Counted from the stretch's first letter, positions 1-8,280 are shown. The stretch is 12,532 nucleotides of DNA from Dysgonamonadaceae bacterium (GCA_031260235.1 JAIRKG010000158.1:1-12532), one strand, 5' to 3'. Notes: generated from the letters alone by a model not told the origin. Program-made: numbers and translations.

Positions 1-2
1 CT

Positions 3-30
3 GGATTGCTTCGCTTCGCTCGTAATGACG
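3..30. repeat. dispersed intergenic repeat-like sequence
   Basis: This stretch reads GGATTGCTTCGCTTCGCTCG and then TAATGACG. It resembles the short GC-rich intergenic repeat that recurs in many Bacteroidota and other bacterial genomes, whose other strand reads CGTCATTGCGAGCGAAGC. A second partial copy of its first bases (CTGGATTGCTG) follows at 48-58. The identification rests on recall of the repeat family and on the internal doubling of TTCGC. Only one full copy lies in the window, so dispersal cannot be shown here. Confidence 0.5.
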
Positions 31-59
31 GGTACGGTTCTGTTTGCTGGATTGCTGTA

Positions 60-74
60 ATAATTCGTAATTAT
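60..74. repeat. short inverted repeat ATAATT-CGT-AATTAT
   Basis: ATAATT at 60-65 and AATTAT at 69-74 are perfect reverse complements around a 3-base centre. The element lies just upstream of the prmC -7 box. It may be a remnant of the AT-rich spacer repeats (TAATTCGTAATT type) found between Bacteroidota genes, or an operator. Nothing in the sequence decides between these. Confidence 0.35.
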
Positions 75-78
75 GCGT

Positions 79-86
79 TATCTTTG
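79..86 (+). promoter_or_regulatory. probable -7 box of prmC-recX
   Basis: TATCTTTG matches the Bacteroidota -7 consensus TAnnTTTG. It ends only 8 bases before the first prmC ATG, so the transcript would be leaderless or almost so. A TTG at 52-54 is the nearest -33 candidate, but its spacing of 24 bases is longer than the usual 19-21. The call is therefore moderate. Confidence 0.45.
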
Positions 87-94
87 CTCCTCAA

Positions 95-928
95 ATGATG
101 TTTCCACACATAAAAAATCAATTGCAGGACTATTATCCCGAATCCGAAATCAAATCGTTTTACTATTTGATGATGCAAGCGGTTTGCCGTTTGGACAAAC
201 AAGCTATTTTGCTCGGCAAGGACGCGCAAATATCTATGAGCGATAAACAGCGGATAGAAAAGATAATTGAAGATTTGAAAAAATTCCGTCCGATACAGTA
301 TATTTTGGGCGAAACGGAGTTTTGCGGACTGAAATTCATGGTTAATGAACATGTTTTGATTCCTCGTCCGGAGACAGAGGAATTGGTTGAACAAACAGTA
401 AAGTGGTACACGGGAAACGGGAAACAGCGCAGGGTGTTGGATATTGGGACGGGATCGGGTTGTATTGCCGTTGCTTTGGCTAAGTTTTTACCTGAAGCGA
501 CGGTGTATGCTTTGGATATTTCGGAAAAGGCGCTGGAAGTTGCGGCGGCAAATGCGCGAAACAACGGGGTGGACGTGCAATTTTTCCGGCATGATATTTT
601 TGAGGATTTGCAGGGATGGTGGGACATTATTGTCAGTAATCCACCTTATATAACGTCATCTGAAAAAGAAGCAATGTCGAAAAATGTGTTGGATTATGAG
701 CCACGTCAAGCGCTTTTTGTTCCCCAGGAAAAGCCGTTGATTTTCTACGAACGGATTGCCGACGTTGCCTTGAATTGTCTGAAAGAGAATGGAAAACTTT
801 ATTTTGAAACGAGCGCAGTTCATGGAAAAGCGACAGCGGAGATGTTGAGGAAAAAAAGATTCAAAGATGTTCAACTTTTTCAAGATATTTCAGGAAAAGA
901 CAGAATCTTAGTTAGTTACAAGCCATGA
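95..928 (+). CDS. prmC: peptide chain release factor N5-glutamine methyltransferase PrmC
   Basis: PrmC uses S-adenosylmethionine to methylate the glutamine of the GGQ motif in release factors RF1 and RF2, which raises termination efficiency in the cytoplasm. The 277-residue protein has the normal family length. A helical N-terminal domain (about 1-75) carries the PRP-E-T-E-ELVE motif at 90-99. The SAM-binding motif I is LDIGTGSG at 115-122, and the catalytic NPPY motif is at 182-185. ATG codons at 95 and 98 are both possible starts; the N-terminus (IKNQLQDYYPESEIKS) aligns with Bacteroidales PrmC from the first residues, so I keep 95. The stop overlaps the recX start by four bases (ATGA), so the two genes are translationally coupled. 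Identification is firm. Confidence 0.95.
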   Translation: MMFPHIKNQLQDYYPESEIKSFYYLMMQAVCRLDKQAILLGKDAQISMSDKQRIEKIIEDLKKFRPIQYILGETEFCGLKFMVNEHVLIPRPETEELVEQTVKWYTGNGKQRRVLDIGTGSGCIAVALAKFLPEATVYALDISEKALEVAAANARNNGVDVQFFRHDIFEDLQGWWDIIVSNPPYITSSEKEAMSKNVLDYEPRQALFVPQEKPLIFYERIADVALNCLKENGKLYFETSAVHGKATAEMLRKKRFKDVQLFQDISGKDRILVSYKP

Positions 929-1374
929 TAAATTTTGAAACGGCATTGAAAAGATTAGCCGATTATTGCAGTCGCACAGAGCGGTGCATTTCCGACATTC
1001 GTCGAAAGCTGGAAGCATGGGAAATAGCAAAAAGCGATCAAGACACGATTATCCGTCGGCTTCAACAGGAGAAGTTTTTGGACGAGAGCCGTTATTGCCG
1101 TGCTTTTGTCAATGACAAATCGAAATACGCCTGTTGGGGAGCACACAAAATCAAATATGCGTTGAGAAAAAAGCAAATTCCCGACGAATTGATTCGGGAA
1201 TCGCTGGCAAACCTTGACCCTGCGGAAAACAGGGAATACCTTCGCCGGTTAATAGAACAGAAACGGAAGACCGTAAAAGGTAAAAACGCATTTGAGATTC
1301 GGCAAAAATTGCTTCGATTTGCGGTGGGACGGGGATTTGATTTGGAGGAAGTGGAGCGAGTGTTGTCGGCATAA
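925..1374 (+). CDS. recX: regulatory protein RecX
   Basis: RecX-family proteins bind RecA filaments and restrain recombinase activity. The 149-residue protein is almost all helix and charged, as expected for three tandem three-helix repeats. The clearest family stretch is at residues 51-90: FLDESRYCRAFV, then the WGAHKIKYAL segment, then IPDELI. The ATG lies inside the prmC stop (ATGA at 925-928), so it is the second gene of a prmC-recX operon with no promoter of its own visible. recA is not in the window. RecX next to prmC is an arrangement I associate with Bacteroidales, but that is recall, not evidence from this sequence. The gene converges on smpB, with 19 bases between them and no clear hairpin terminator. 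Confidence 0.9.
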   Translation: MINFETALKRLADYCSRTERCISDIRRKLEAWEIAKSDQDTIIRRLQQEKFLDESRYCRAFVNDKSKYACWGAHKIKYALRKKQIPDELIRESLANLDPAENREYLRRLIEQKRKTVKGKNAFEIRQKLLRFAVGRGFDLEEVERVLSA

Positions 1375-1393
1375 AATCAATGTCATTTAGCAA

Positions 1394-1849
1394 TTATTTT
1401 TTGAATGCTCTGTCCATCGCCCGCTTGTCGTCCCGCTCCCGTAAACTCTGCCGTTTGTCGTAAGATTTTTTGCCTTTGGCGACGGTGAGAACTATCTTTG
1501 CCAATCCTTTTTCGTTGATAAACAGCCTAATGGGTATCACGGTGAAACCGGTATCTTTGGAGAGCCTTTCGATTTTGTTCAATTCTTTGCGTTTCAGCAG
1601 CAATTTACGGTCGCGGCGAACGGAATGGTTGTTATAGGTACCGTAAAAATATTCGGTGATATTCATGTTTTTCACCCATAATTCCTTTTTGATAACGGTG
1701 CAATAAGTATCTACCAAGCTTGCTTTGCCGAGCCGCAGAGATTTAATTTCCGTTCCAGTCAAAACAATTCCGGCAGTAAAAGTTTCGATGAATTCGTAAT
1801 CAAAAGAAGCCTTTTTATTTTTGATAACGATGTTGTTTTGTTGAGCCAT
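1394..1849 (-). CDS. smpB: SsrA-binding protein SmpB
   Basis: SmpB binds tmRNA (SsrA) and delivers it to stalled ribosomes for trans-translation. The 151-residue protein shows the family layout: an N-terminal beta-barrel with GTEIKSLR at 32-39, the segment [13 protein letters not shown] at 77-89, and a basic C-terminal tail from about 127 (GKKSYDKRQ...RERDDKRAM) that folds into the empty decoding centre. The ATG at 1849 gives the usual start (MAQQNN...). It lies 9 bases after the stop of the upstream membrane-protein gene and probably shares its transcript. The tmRNA gene itself is not in the window. Identification is firm. Confidence 0.96.
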   Translation of the reverse strand: MAQQNNIVIKNKKASFDYEFIETFTAGIVLTGTEIKSLRLGKASLVDTYCTVIKKELWVKNMNITEYFYGTYNNHSVRRDRKLLLKRKELNKIERLSKDTGFTVIPIRLFINEKGLAKIVLTVAKGKKSYDKRQSLRERDDKRAMDRAFKK

Positions 1850-1858
1850 ATTGATTGT

Positions 1859-2425
1859 TTATCGCAATCCCGGCATGATCAGAGTCATGATTATTCGAAC
1901 AACGACCGGAGATATTATGAAAATAGCACTTGCAAAGATAGTAAATTTGGTTAAATAAGTTTCTTTTACTGCCATATAAGACCGAGAGCCGTTCCAAACG
2001 ATGTATGCCGTGTATAAAATGAAAATTTGGGTATAAAACAAGGATTGGATTAAAGCATCAAGGCAGGCAACCGCATAAATTACAGCAGAAGCATATCCGG
2101 TGAAACGTTCAAATTTTTGTATTCCACCCGTTAATCCGAAATATTTGCCAGATAAACGGAACAATCCGTTCGCCGCCAGGTAAAAACCACCGAAATAAGC
2201 AATTGTTTCTTTTATCACAATTTTCAGGGCGGATTGAAATTGAAAATCTTTCGCTTGGATCATAATGCCTGTAAACGATAGAAGAGCTATCATTCCGATT
2301 ATCGGATATAAATAGCTCCTGTAAAAATTCCCGTTGTCCGGTTCGTGCTTTTCGGCTAATGTTTTCCAAGTTTTTGCAGGAGAAACAACCAGGCCGGAGA
2401 GTAGCAAATACAATTGTTTCAGCAT
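1859..2425 (-). CDS. Yip1-like multispanning membrane protein of unknown function
   Basis: The 188-residue protein has about five hydrophobic segments (roughly 39-58, 70-90, 110-130, 131-147 and 160-185). Before them lies a short N-terminal helix with the phrase LVVSPAKTWKTLAE at 12-25. That opening, and the overall plan, resemble the Yip1/DUF1282-type inner-membrane proteins found next to smpB in Bacteroidota. There is no catalytic motif and no cleavable signal peptide. An in-frame TAA directly precedes the ATG, which fixes the start at or after 2425. The gene reads into smpB with a 9-base gap, so they are probably cotranscribed from the promoter at 2598-2628, leaving a leader of about 165 bases. 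Function is unknown; the family name is a recognition call of moderate strength. Confidence 0.8.
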   Translation of the reverse strand: MLKQLYLLLSGLVVSPAKTWKTLAEKHEPDNGNFYRSYLYPIIGMIALLSFTGIMIQAKDFQFQSALKIVIKETIAYFGGFYLAANGLFRLSGKYFGLTGGIQKFERFTGYASAVIYAVACLDALIQSLFYTQIFILYTAYIVWNGSRSYMAVKETYLTKFTIFASAIFIISPVVVRIIMTLIMPGLR

Positions 2426-2597
2426 TTATTCTCTGCTTATGGTGATATATATCGGTTGAGCAGTCGCAGATTCGTAAACCGGCAACCCATTAATTGTTAT
2501 TTTTATATGGATATGAAATTAGTAATGGTTATCGGCATTCGATTCGGGTCTTGTTATGGACACATTACGGCACCGGATATTTTCGTTTTCAGCGCTG

Positions 2598-2628
2598 CAA
2601 AAGTAGGAATTTTTGCGCCATAATCAAA
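2598..2628 (-). promoter_or_regulatory. promoter of the Yip1-like gene and smpB
   Basis: On the - strand TACTTTTG (2598-2605) matches the -7 consensus, and TTTG (2625-2628) lies exactly 19 bases upstream. This is a textbook Bacteroidota promoter pair. Transcription would start near 2591, so about 165 untranslated bases (2426-2591) precede the first gene. I found no riboswitch consensus in that leader. GGTTG...CAACC can pair across about 25 bases, but the hairpin is weak. Confidence 0.65.
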
Positions 2629-2647
2629 AAGTATCGAAGAATTATCG

Positions 2648-2655
2648 TACATTTG
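2648..2655 (+). promoter_or_regulatory. -7 box of the glsA-glsB operon
   Basis: TACATTTG matches TAnnTTTG, 23 bases before the ATG at 2679. No good TTTG -33 box is found at 19-21 bases. The box lies inside the upstream extension of the reading frame, so it argues that translation starts at 2679 and not at the earlier in-frame ATG at 2613. It is arranged back to back with the - strand promoter at 2598-2628. Confidence 0.55.
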
Positions 2656-2678
2656 CCGCCATAATTAAAGGATATTCT

Positions 2679-3506
2679 ATGGAAGAGTCGAAAATTTTTC
2701 ATATAGATGTTCAAGAAATAATTGGTACGAAATCTCCTAAAATGGCAAGGAAGATTCCGAACTTTTTAATTAAAGGTTTGGCAAAACTTATTAATCAGGA
2801 AGGTGTCAACGAGTTCCTGAGGTATAACGGTGACGCTCATGGCGTGGATTTTATGAATAATGCGGTGGAATATTTTGATATTAATCTGCCGGTAAGCGGA
2901 AAAAATAACCTTCCTAACGCCGAAACAAAATGTATTTTTGCATCCAATCATCCTCTGGGCGGGATGGACGGAATTTGTCTTTCGTCCTTTCTGGGAAATC
3001 ATTACGGGGGAAAAATCAAATATTTGGTCAATGATATTCTTTATTTTTTGAAACCGCTTCAAACGATTTTTGTTCCGATTAACAAACACGGCGCACAGAG
3101 CCGCGAGGTTACCCGTATTTTAAAGGATGTTCTGGCTTCGGACGACCAGATAATTACTTTTCCGGCGGGCTTGTGTTCACGTAAAAACAGACGTGGCATT
3201 TATGACCTTGAATGGAAAAAGATGTTTATCGTGAAAGCGGTAGAATATAAGCGGGACGTCGTTCCTGTTTATTTTGAAGGACGAAATTCCAATTTGTTTT
3301 ATAACTTGGCAAATGTCCGAAAAAAATTAGGCATCAGGCTCAATGTAGAAATGTTGCTTTTGTCCCGCGAATTGTTTAAGGCAAAAGGTTCTACCTTTAC
3401 GATACACTTCGGAAAACCCATTCCGTGGCAAACGTTCGATTCGTCAAAAAGTCCGCAACAATGGGCGGACTGGGTTAAACAGATTGTTTATAATATTAAA
3501 AATTGA
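2679..3506 (+). CDS. glsA: PlsC-type acyltransferase, probable glycine-lipid O-acyltransferase GlsA
   Basis: The 275-residue protein belongs to the lysophospholipid/PlsC acyltransferase family. The catalytic motif appears as NHPLGGMDG at 90-98, an H-x5-D form instead of the classical H-x4-D. The acceptor-binding block is FPAGLCSRK at 161-169. There is no signal peptide; the protein is probably membrane-associated on the cytoplasmic side. The next gene, 3 bases away, is an OlsB-like GNAT acyltransferase. In Bacteroides this pair (GlsB, GlsA) makes glycine lipids: GlsB N-acylates glycine with a 3-hydroxy fatty acid and GlsA esterifies that hydroxyl. I assign O-acyltransferase by this pairing; the exact amino acid (glycine, serine-glycine or ornithine) cannot be read from sequence. 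The start at 2679 is preferred over 2613 because the -7 box lies between them. Confidence 0.8.
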   Translation: MEESKIFHIDVQEIIGTKSPKMARKIPNFLIKGLAKLINQEGVNEFLRYNGDAHGVDFMNNAVEYFDINLPVSGKNNLPNAETKCIFASNHPLGGMDGICLSSFLGNHYGGKIKYLVNDILYFLKPLQTIFVPINKHGAQSREVTRILKDVLASDDQIITFPAGLCSRKNRRGIYDLEWKKMFIVKAVEYKRDVVPVYFEGRNSNLFYNLANVRKKLGIRLNVEMLLLSRELFKAKGSTFTIHFGKPIPWQTFDSSKSPQQWADWVKQIVYNIKN

Positions 3507-3509
3507 ATT

Positions 3510-4502
3510 ATGGAAGATGTTATTCCCTGTATAGACAAAGAGATCCTTAAATCCGAATTAACATCGGATAAATTGTTCCGCAAAACGAATAAATCGGGAA
3601 ACGAAATTTATTTGTTTACGGCTCATACAGCTCCGAATTTAATGCTTGAAGTAGGCCGTTTGCGCGAACTCGCTTTCCGTTATTACGGCGGCGGAACAGG
3701 AAAAGCAACGGATATCGACGAGTTTGATACGATGGAAGTTCCCTACCGGCAACTGATTGTGTGGAACCCTTCGGCAGAAGAGATTTTAGGTGGCTACCGC
3801 TTCCGGTGGGGCAACGAACTGACTTTCGACGCAAACGGACAGCCGGACAATATTGCAACAGCCGAATTTTTCCATTTTTCCCCACGATTTATCGAACAAT
3901 ATGTTCCAAATATGGTAGAATTGGGGCGTTCTTTTGTCTCGCTGGATTATCAATCATCCAAATACGGCTACAAAGGGCTGTTTGCGATGGACAATTTGTG
4001 GGACGGATTGGGAGCGTTGTCGGTGATTGATAGCAATATCCGCTATTTTTTCGGAAAGATGACGATGTACAATACTTACGATCTCAAAGCACGGGATATG
4101 ATTTTATATTTCCTTGATAAATATTTCAAAGACCCTGATTTGCTGGTAACTCCGGTTCGTCCTCTGGAAACCCAAACGGATCATGCACAAATGAAAGCCC
4201 TGTTCAACGCCAAAGTCTACAAGGAAGATTATAAAATACTGAATACCGAAGTACGCAAACGTAATTTCAATATTCCGCCGCTGGTGAGCGCCTACATGAA
4301 TCTTTCACCAAGTATGCGCGTTTTCGGAACGGCCGTCAACGAGGATTTCGGCAGTGTGGAGGAAACGGGCATACTCATTGATATCCACGATATATTTGAA
4401 GATAAAAAGAAGCGGCATATCGAGTCGTTTCTGAATGAAAAACCGTCGAAGTCGCTTTTGAAAAGGTTGAAGAAACTGATTAGCCAAAAGTTTTTGCGGT
4501 AA
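3510..4502 (+). CDS. glsB: OlsB-like GNAT N-acyltransferase, probable glycine-lipid synthase GlsB
   Basis: The 330-residue protein matches the hemolysin/OlsB group of GNAT-fold acyltransferases. Characteristic pieces are RLRELAFRYYGGGTGK at 50-65, ILGGYRFRWG at 92-101, the ELGRSFV block at 137-143 (hallmark of the family) and the GLFAMDNLWDGLGAL segment at 156-170. These enzymes take a 3-hydroxyacyl group from acyl carrier protein and attach it to an amino-acid amine; the Bacteroides member uses glycine. It starts 3 bases after the acyltransferase stop, so the two form a two-gene operon for an aminolipid. A basic C-terminus (KSLLKRLKKLISQK, 314-327) could be an amphipathic membrane-binding helix (inference). 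The gene ends 31 bases from the end of metH, which is convergent. Confidence 0.82.
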   Translation: MEDVIPCIDKEILKSELTSDKLFRKTNKSGNEIYLFTAHTAPNLMLEVGRLRELAFRYYGGGTGKATDIDEFDTMEVPYRQLIVWNPSAEEILGGYRFRWGNELTFDANGQPDNIATAEFFHFSPRFIEQYVPNMVELGRSFVSLDYQSSKYGYKGLFAMDNLWDGLGALSVIDSNIRYFFGKMTMYNTYDLKARDMILYFLDKYFKDPDLLVTPVRPLETQTDHAQMKALFNAKVYKEDYKILNTEVRKRNFNIPPLVSAYMNLSPSMRVFGTAVNEDFGSVEETGILIDIHDIFEDKKKRHIESFLNEKPSKSLLKRLKKLISQKFLR

Positions 4503-4533
4503 AATCCAAATACGCTCCCCTACCCTTTTAATT

Positions 4534-7500
4534 CTAATTATTCACCAACCATTTCTTCGCGTCCTCAATCGAAATCCCTTTCCGGCGGGCATAGTCCGCG
4601 AGCTGTTCAGGATCAATTTTTCCCACCATAAAATATTCAGATTGGGGATTGGAGATAAAGATTCCCGAAGTCGTCGCCGGCGGATTCATTGCTCCGTTGG
4701 GTGTGAGTTTCACGCCTATTTGCTTCATGTCGAGCAGAGAATCAATTACGAAGTTCAGGGAAATATCGGGATGCACGGGATAGCCTACGGCGGGGCGGAC
4801 GCCGGGAACGGAAACGTGCAGCAGTTCTTCCGGCGCATAGTTTTCGTTGGGATTGTAGCCCCACCAAGTTTTCCGGACTTGTTCGTGCAGGTATTCAGTG
4901 GCGGCTTCTGCCAGCCGGTCGCGGAGAATCTGTTTGATCATATCCGTATAAGCGTCCGGTTCGCGACGATGGATGCCGCCGCAACCGCACGCCGTTTCCG
5001 TTTCGTTTGAACCGGCGGTTGCTACAAAAAAGCCGATGTAATCGCCGTCGGGATGAAAGAAATCTGCCAGAGATTTGTAGCGGTCGTCCTCCCGTTTTTC
5101 CTGCTGGCGGAGAAACGGAATGCTTATTCCTTCGACATAAATTGTATCCGCGTCGCGCGTTACGGGATAGAATCCGATGATTGCACGGACAAATCCTGCA
5201 TCATGTTCCGTCCAGTCCTGCAGAATTTTTCGTGTATCGCCTATCAGGCGGACGGCTTCTTTCTCTCTCGGGTTTTCGGGTTTAACGGAGCGATGCATAT
5301 ATTTTCCGTATTTCGCTGGAAGTTTCCATGCAACCATATACGCAGCCCAGTTAATATAAGGAATAATATCCCGAAGGGGAAACGGCGGAAAAACCTTCGT
5401 CCCCGTGAACAAGGGCTTAAACGGCTGATATTTCGACCGGTCGATATGGAAGGGATGCTTCCGCGCATAATCCAAAGAAACCAATTCTTTGGTGACTGTC
5501 TGGCTGCGCAAAGTTTCGTATTTGCTTTTCAGTTCCCTGATATATTTGCTTTGGGTCTGCGGATTCAGCAATTGATTCACGGCAGGCACGGCAAGGGATG
5601 CGTCGGGAACATGCACCACAGCGCCGCGATAATTCGGGTCGATCTTCAGCGCCGTATGCAACTGGGAAGTCGTTGCTCCGCCAATCATCAGCGGAATGGA
5701 AAATCCCGCCTTTTCCATTTCGGACGCAACTACGCTCATCTCTTGCAGGCTGGGCGTAATCAGCCCGCTCAATGCAACCATATCCACCTTGTGTTTCCGT
5801 GCATTCTGAATGATCACTTCGGGCGGAACCATCACGCCAAGATCAATAATATCATAATTATTACAGGCCAAAACGACTGCTGTAATGTTTTTACCGATGT
5901 CGTGCACATCGCCCTTGACGGTGGCAATCAATATCTTGCCCGCCTTTTGAACATCCTCGCTGTGGCCGGATTCGATAGCAGGCTGTATAATTGATACTGC
6001 CTTTTTCATGGTGCGGGCGGTCTTCACCACTTGCGGGAGAAACATTTTCCCGGCGCCGAACAGATTTCCGACCATATTCATGCCTTCCATCAGGGGACCG
6101 TCGATAATTTCTATCGGTTTGGCATAAGTCAGTAAGGCTTCCGCTAAATCGTGTTCCAAAAAGTCTTCGATTCCTTTTACCAAAGCGTGTTGTAACCTTT
6201 CGGAAAGCGGAAGCGCACGCCATGATTCCTGCTTCTCTTCTTTTTCTTCTTTATTTATACTGTTTCGCTGCGCATAATCGGTCAGCCGCTCAGCAGCGTC
6301 GGGGTGGCGATTGAAAATAACGTCTTCAATCAACGTCAATAATTCCGGCTCAATATCTTCATATAATATGGACGACGACGGGTTTACAATCCCCATATCC
6401 ATTCCCTTGCCGATGCAATGATAGAGGAAAACGGCGTGCATGGCTTCCCGCAGGCGGTCGTTGCCGCGAAAAGAAAAGGAAAGGTTGCTGACGCCACCGC
6501 TCACTTTGGCGCCGGGCAGGTTGTTTTTAATCCATTCGACGGCGCGGATAAAATTGAGTGCATAATCGGCATGTTCCTCTATGCCGGTAGCAACCGCCAA
6601 AACGTTGGGGTCGAAAATAATATCATACGGAGGAAATCCTGCCTGCTCGGTCAGCAGGCGGTATTCGCGGGCTACAATTTCAATCTTCCGCTCGAAAGTA
6701 TCCGCCTGCCCCTTTTCGTCGAAAGCCATTGCGATTGCGGCTGCGCCGTATGAACGGATGCGGCGGGCTTTTCCCAGAAAATCGGCCTCCCCGTTTTTGA
6801 GGCTGATTGAATTGACTATTGATTTTCCCTGCACACACTTTAATCCTGCTTCAATCACATCCCAATTGGAACTGTCGATCATTACCGGGACGCGGGTAAT
6901 ATCGGGGTCGGACGACATCATGTTGAGAACGGTTGTCATTTCCGCGACACCGTCCAATAAACCGTCGTCCAGATTAACGTCCAGAATCTGCGCCCCGTCT
7001 TCCACCTGTTTGCGGGCAATGCCGAGCGCTGCTTCATAGTTTTTTTCTTTCACCAAACGAAGAAACTTGCGGGAACCGGCAACGTTGCAACGCTCGCCGA
7101 TTAGTGTAAAAGGCGCGAGGCGGCTGGCGAAAGAAAGTGGTTCCAGTCCCGATAAAACCAAATCATCCGGTTGTACAGCCGGCTGATGCGGCTTGACATT
7201 CCTGACAAACACAGCATACTGGGCAATATGTGCGGGCGATGTTCCACAGCATCCGCCAACGATATTAACCAAACCTTCGTCGACGTATTCTTTTATTTGC
7301 GTCGCCATCTTTTCGGGCGTTTCATCATACAAGCCCAAACTGTTCGGCAAACCGGCATTCGGGTGAGCGCTGATATAATAAGGAGCCACGCGGGCTAATT
7401 CTTTCAGGAAAGGTTTCATGTCGGCTGCGCCGAATGAGCAGTTCAAGCCTACGCTAATCGGCCGTGCGTGAGCGATAGAGGCTAATGCAGCTTCGAGCGT

Positions 7501-8163
7501 CTGTCCCGACAATATCCGGCCGCTTTTCCCGACAATGGTGAACGAAACCATGATTGGAATTGTCTTCTCCGATTCGGCGATGGACTGTTCGGCAGCCATC
7601 AAAGCCGCTTTCAGGTTCAGCGAATCGAAAACCGTTTCAATCAAAAGAGCGTCCACGCCGCCTTCAATCAGCACGTCGATTTGTTCCTTGTATGCTGTCC
7701 GCAACTCATCGAAAGAGATATTGCGGAGAGCGGGATTTGAAATATCGGGCGAAATGGAAGCCGTTTTGTTGGTAGGTCCTATTGAACCGGCTACGAAGCG
7801 GGGTTTATCCGGGCCTTTCGCCGTATATTCGTCTGCCGCCTCGCGAGCAAGGCGAACGGCTGCCAAGTTCAGTTCGCGGATATATTCCGTCATCCCGTAA
7901 TCAACCATTGAGATTCGGTTTGCATTGAACGTATTGGATTCTATAATGTCGGCGCCGGCATCCAGATATTGAGCATGAATAGTTTTGATTATAGCCGGTT
8001 GCGTGACGCTCAGCAAATCGTTGTTGCCTTTTTGCGGCAGTTGGAAATCGGCGAATCGCGTTCCGCGGTAGTCTTCTTCGGCGAGGTTGTATTGCTGGAT
8101 CATGGTTCCCATTGCGCCGTCGAGGATTAGGATTCGGGATTTTAGGAGGGTTGTTATTGTCAT
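4534..8163 (-). CDS. metH: cobalamin-dependent methionine synthase MetH
   Basis: MetH moves a methyl group from methyltetrahydrofolate to homocysteine through enzyme-bound cobalamin. All four modules are present in 1209 residues, close to E. coli MetH. The homocysteine module (1-320) has its three zinc cysteines at 242 (GLNCSFG) and 305-306 (GGCCGT). The folate module runs about 350-620. The cap and cobalamin module (about 645-890) has the B12 lower-ligand motif DVHDIGKN at 752-759, with His754. The reactivation module (about 895-1209) has the SAM-site motif RPAVGYP at 1123-1129. A cysteine-rich insert, ACGCGG at 1058-1063, lies in the reactivation module where I do not expect one in E. coli MetH. 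The start ATG follows a good promoter by 12 bases. No cobalamin riboswitch is visible upstream. Confidence 0.97.
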   Translation of the reverse strand: MTITTLLKSRILILDGAMGTMIQQYNLAEEDYRGTRFADFQLPQKGNNDLLSVTQPAIIKTIHAQYLDAGADIIESNTFNANRISMVDYGMTEYIRELNLAAVRLAREAADEYTAKGPDKPRFVAGSIGPTNKTASISPDISNPALRNISFDELRTAYKEQIDVLIEGGVDALLIETVFDSLNLKAALMAAEQSIAESEKTIPIMVSFTIVGKSGRILSGQTLEAALASIAHARPISVGLNCSFGAADMKPFLKELARVAPYYISAHPNAGLPNSLGLYDETPEKMATQIKEYVDEGLVNIVGGCCGTSPAHIAQYAVFVRNVKPHQPAVQPDDLVLSGLEPLSFASRLAPFTLIGERCNVAGSRKFLRLVKEKNYEAALGIARKQVEDGAQILDVNLDDGLLDGVAEMTTVLNMMSSDPDITRVPVMIDSSNWDVIEAGLKCVQGKSIVNSISLKNGEADFLGKARRIRSYGAAAIAMAFDEKGQADTFERKIEIVAREYRLLTEQAGFPPYDIIFDPNVLAVATGIEEHADYALNFIRAVEWIKNNLPGAKVSGGVSNLSFSFRGNDRLREAMHAVFLYHCIGKGMDMGIVNPSSSILYEDIEPELLTLIEDVIFNRHPDAAERLTDYAQRNSINKEEKEEKQESWRALPLSERLQHALVKGIEDFLEHDLAEALLTYAKPIEIIDGPLMEGMNMVGNLFGAGKMFLPQVVKTARTMKKAVSIIQPAIESGHSEDVQKAGKILIATVKGDVHDIGKNITAVVLACNNYDIIDLGVMVPPEVIIQNARKHKVDMVALSGLITPSLQEMSVVASEMEKAGFSIPLMIGGATTSQLHTALKIDPNYRGAVVHVPDASLAVPAVNQLLNPQTQSKYIRELKSKYETLRSQTVTKELVSLDYARKHPFHIDRSKYQPFKPLFTGTKVFPPFPLRDIIPYINWAAYMVAWKLPAKYGKYMHRSVKPENPREKEAVRLIGDTRKILQDWTEHDAGFVRAIIGFYPVTRDADTIYVEGISIPFLRQQEKREDDRYKSLADFFHPDGDYIGFFVATAGSNETETACGCGGIHRREPDAYTDMIKQILRDRLAEAATEYLHEQVRKTWWGYNPNENYAPEELLHVSVPGVRPAVGYPVHPDISLNFVIDSLLDMKQIGVKLTPNGAMNPPATTSGIFISNPQSEYFMVGKIDPEQLADYARRKGISIEDAKKWLVNN

Positions 8164-8175
8164 AAATTAAGTATG

Positions 8176-8207
8176 CAAAATTAAATCTAAACATTTGGCA
8201 GTACAAA
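8176..8207 (-). promoter_or_regulatory. metH promoter
   Basis: On the - strand TAATTTTG (8176-8183) is a -7 box, and TTTG (8204-8207) lies 20 bases upstream. The -7 box ends 12 bases before the metH ATG, so the leader would be only about 5-7 bases. This leaves no room for a B12 or SAM riboswitch in the transcript. Confidence 0.7.
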
Positions 8208-8280
8208 ATTACATGAAATTTTCTAACTATCCCTCAAATTAGGGAAACAAAAACGGATACAGGATAACCCTAATTAAAAA

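Noticed and set aside
2414..2623. Small + strand frame in the spacer between the Yip1-like gene and glsA
   Set aside because: It starts with TTG inside the opposite gene, has no promoter and shows no recognisable protein features.
2613..2678. 22-residue N-terminal extension of the acyltransferase
   Set aside because: The -7 box TACATTTG (2648-2655) lies inside it, and the extension does not resemble the family's start.
4503..4533. Terminator between convergent glsB and metH
   Set aside because: The 31 bases hold no inverted repeat able to form a stable hairpin.
5053..5994. Long + strand open frame (313 codons) opposite metH
   Set aside because: It lies wholly within the unmistakable MetH coding sequence, has no promoter, and its translation is low-complexity and lacks family motifs. 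It is a shadow of the opposite gene.
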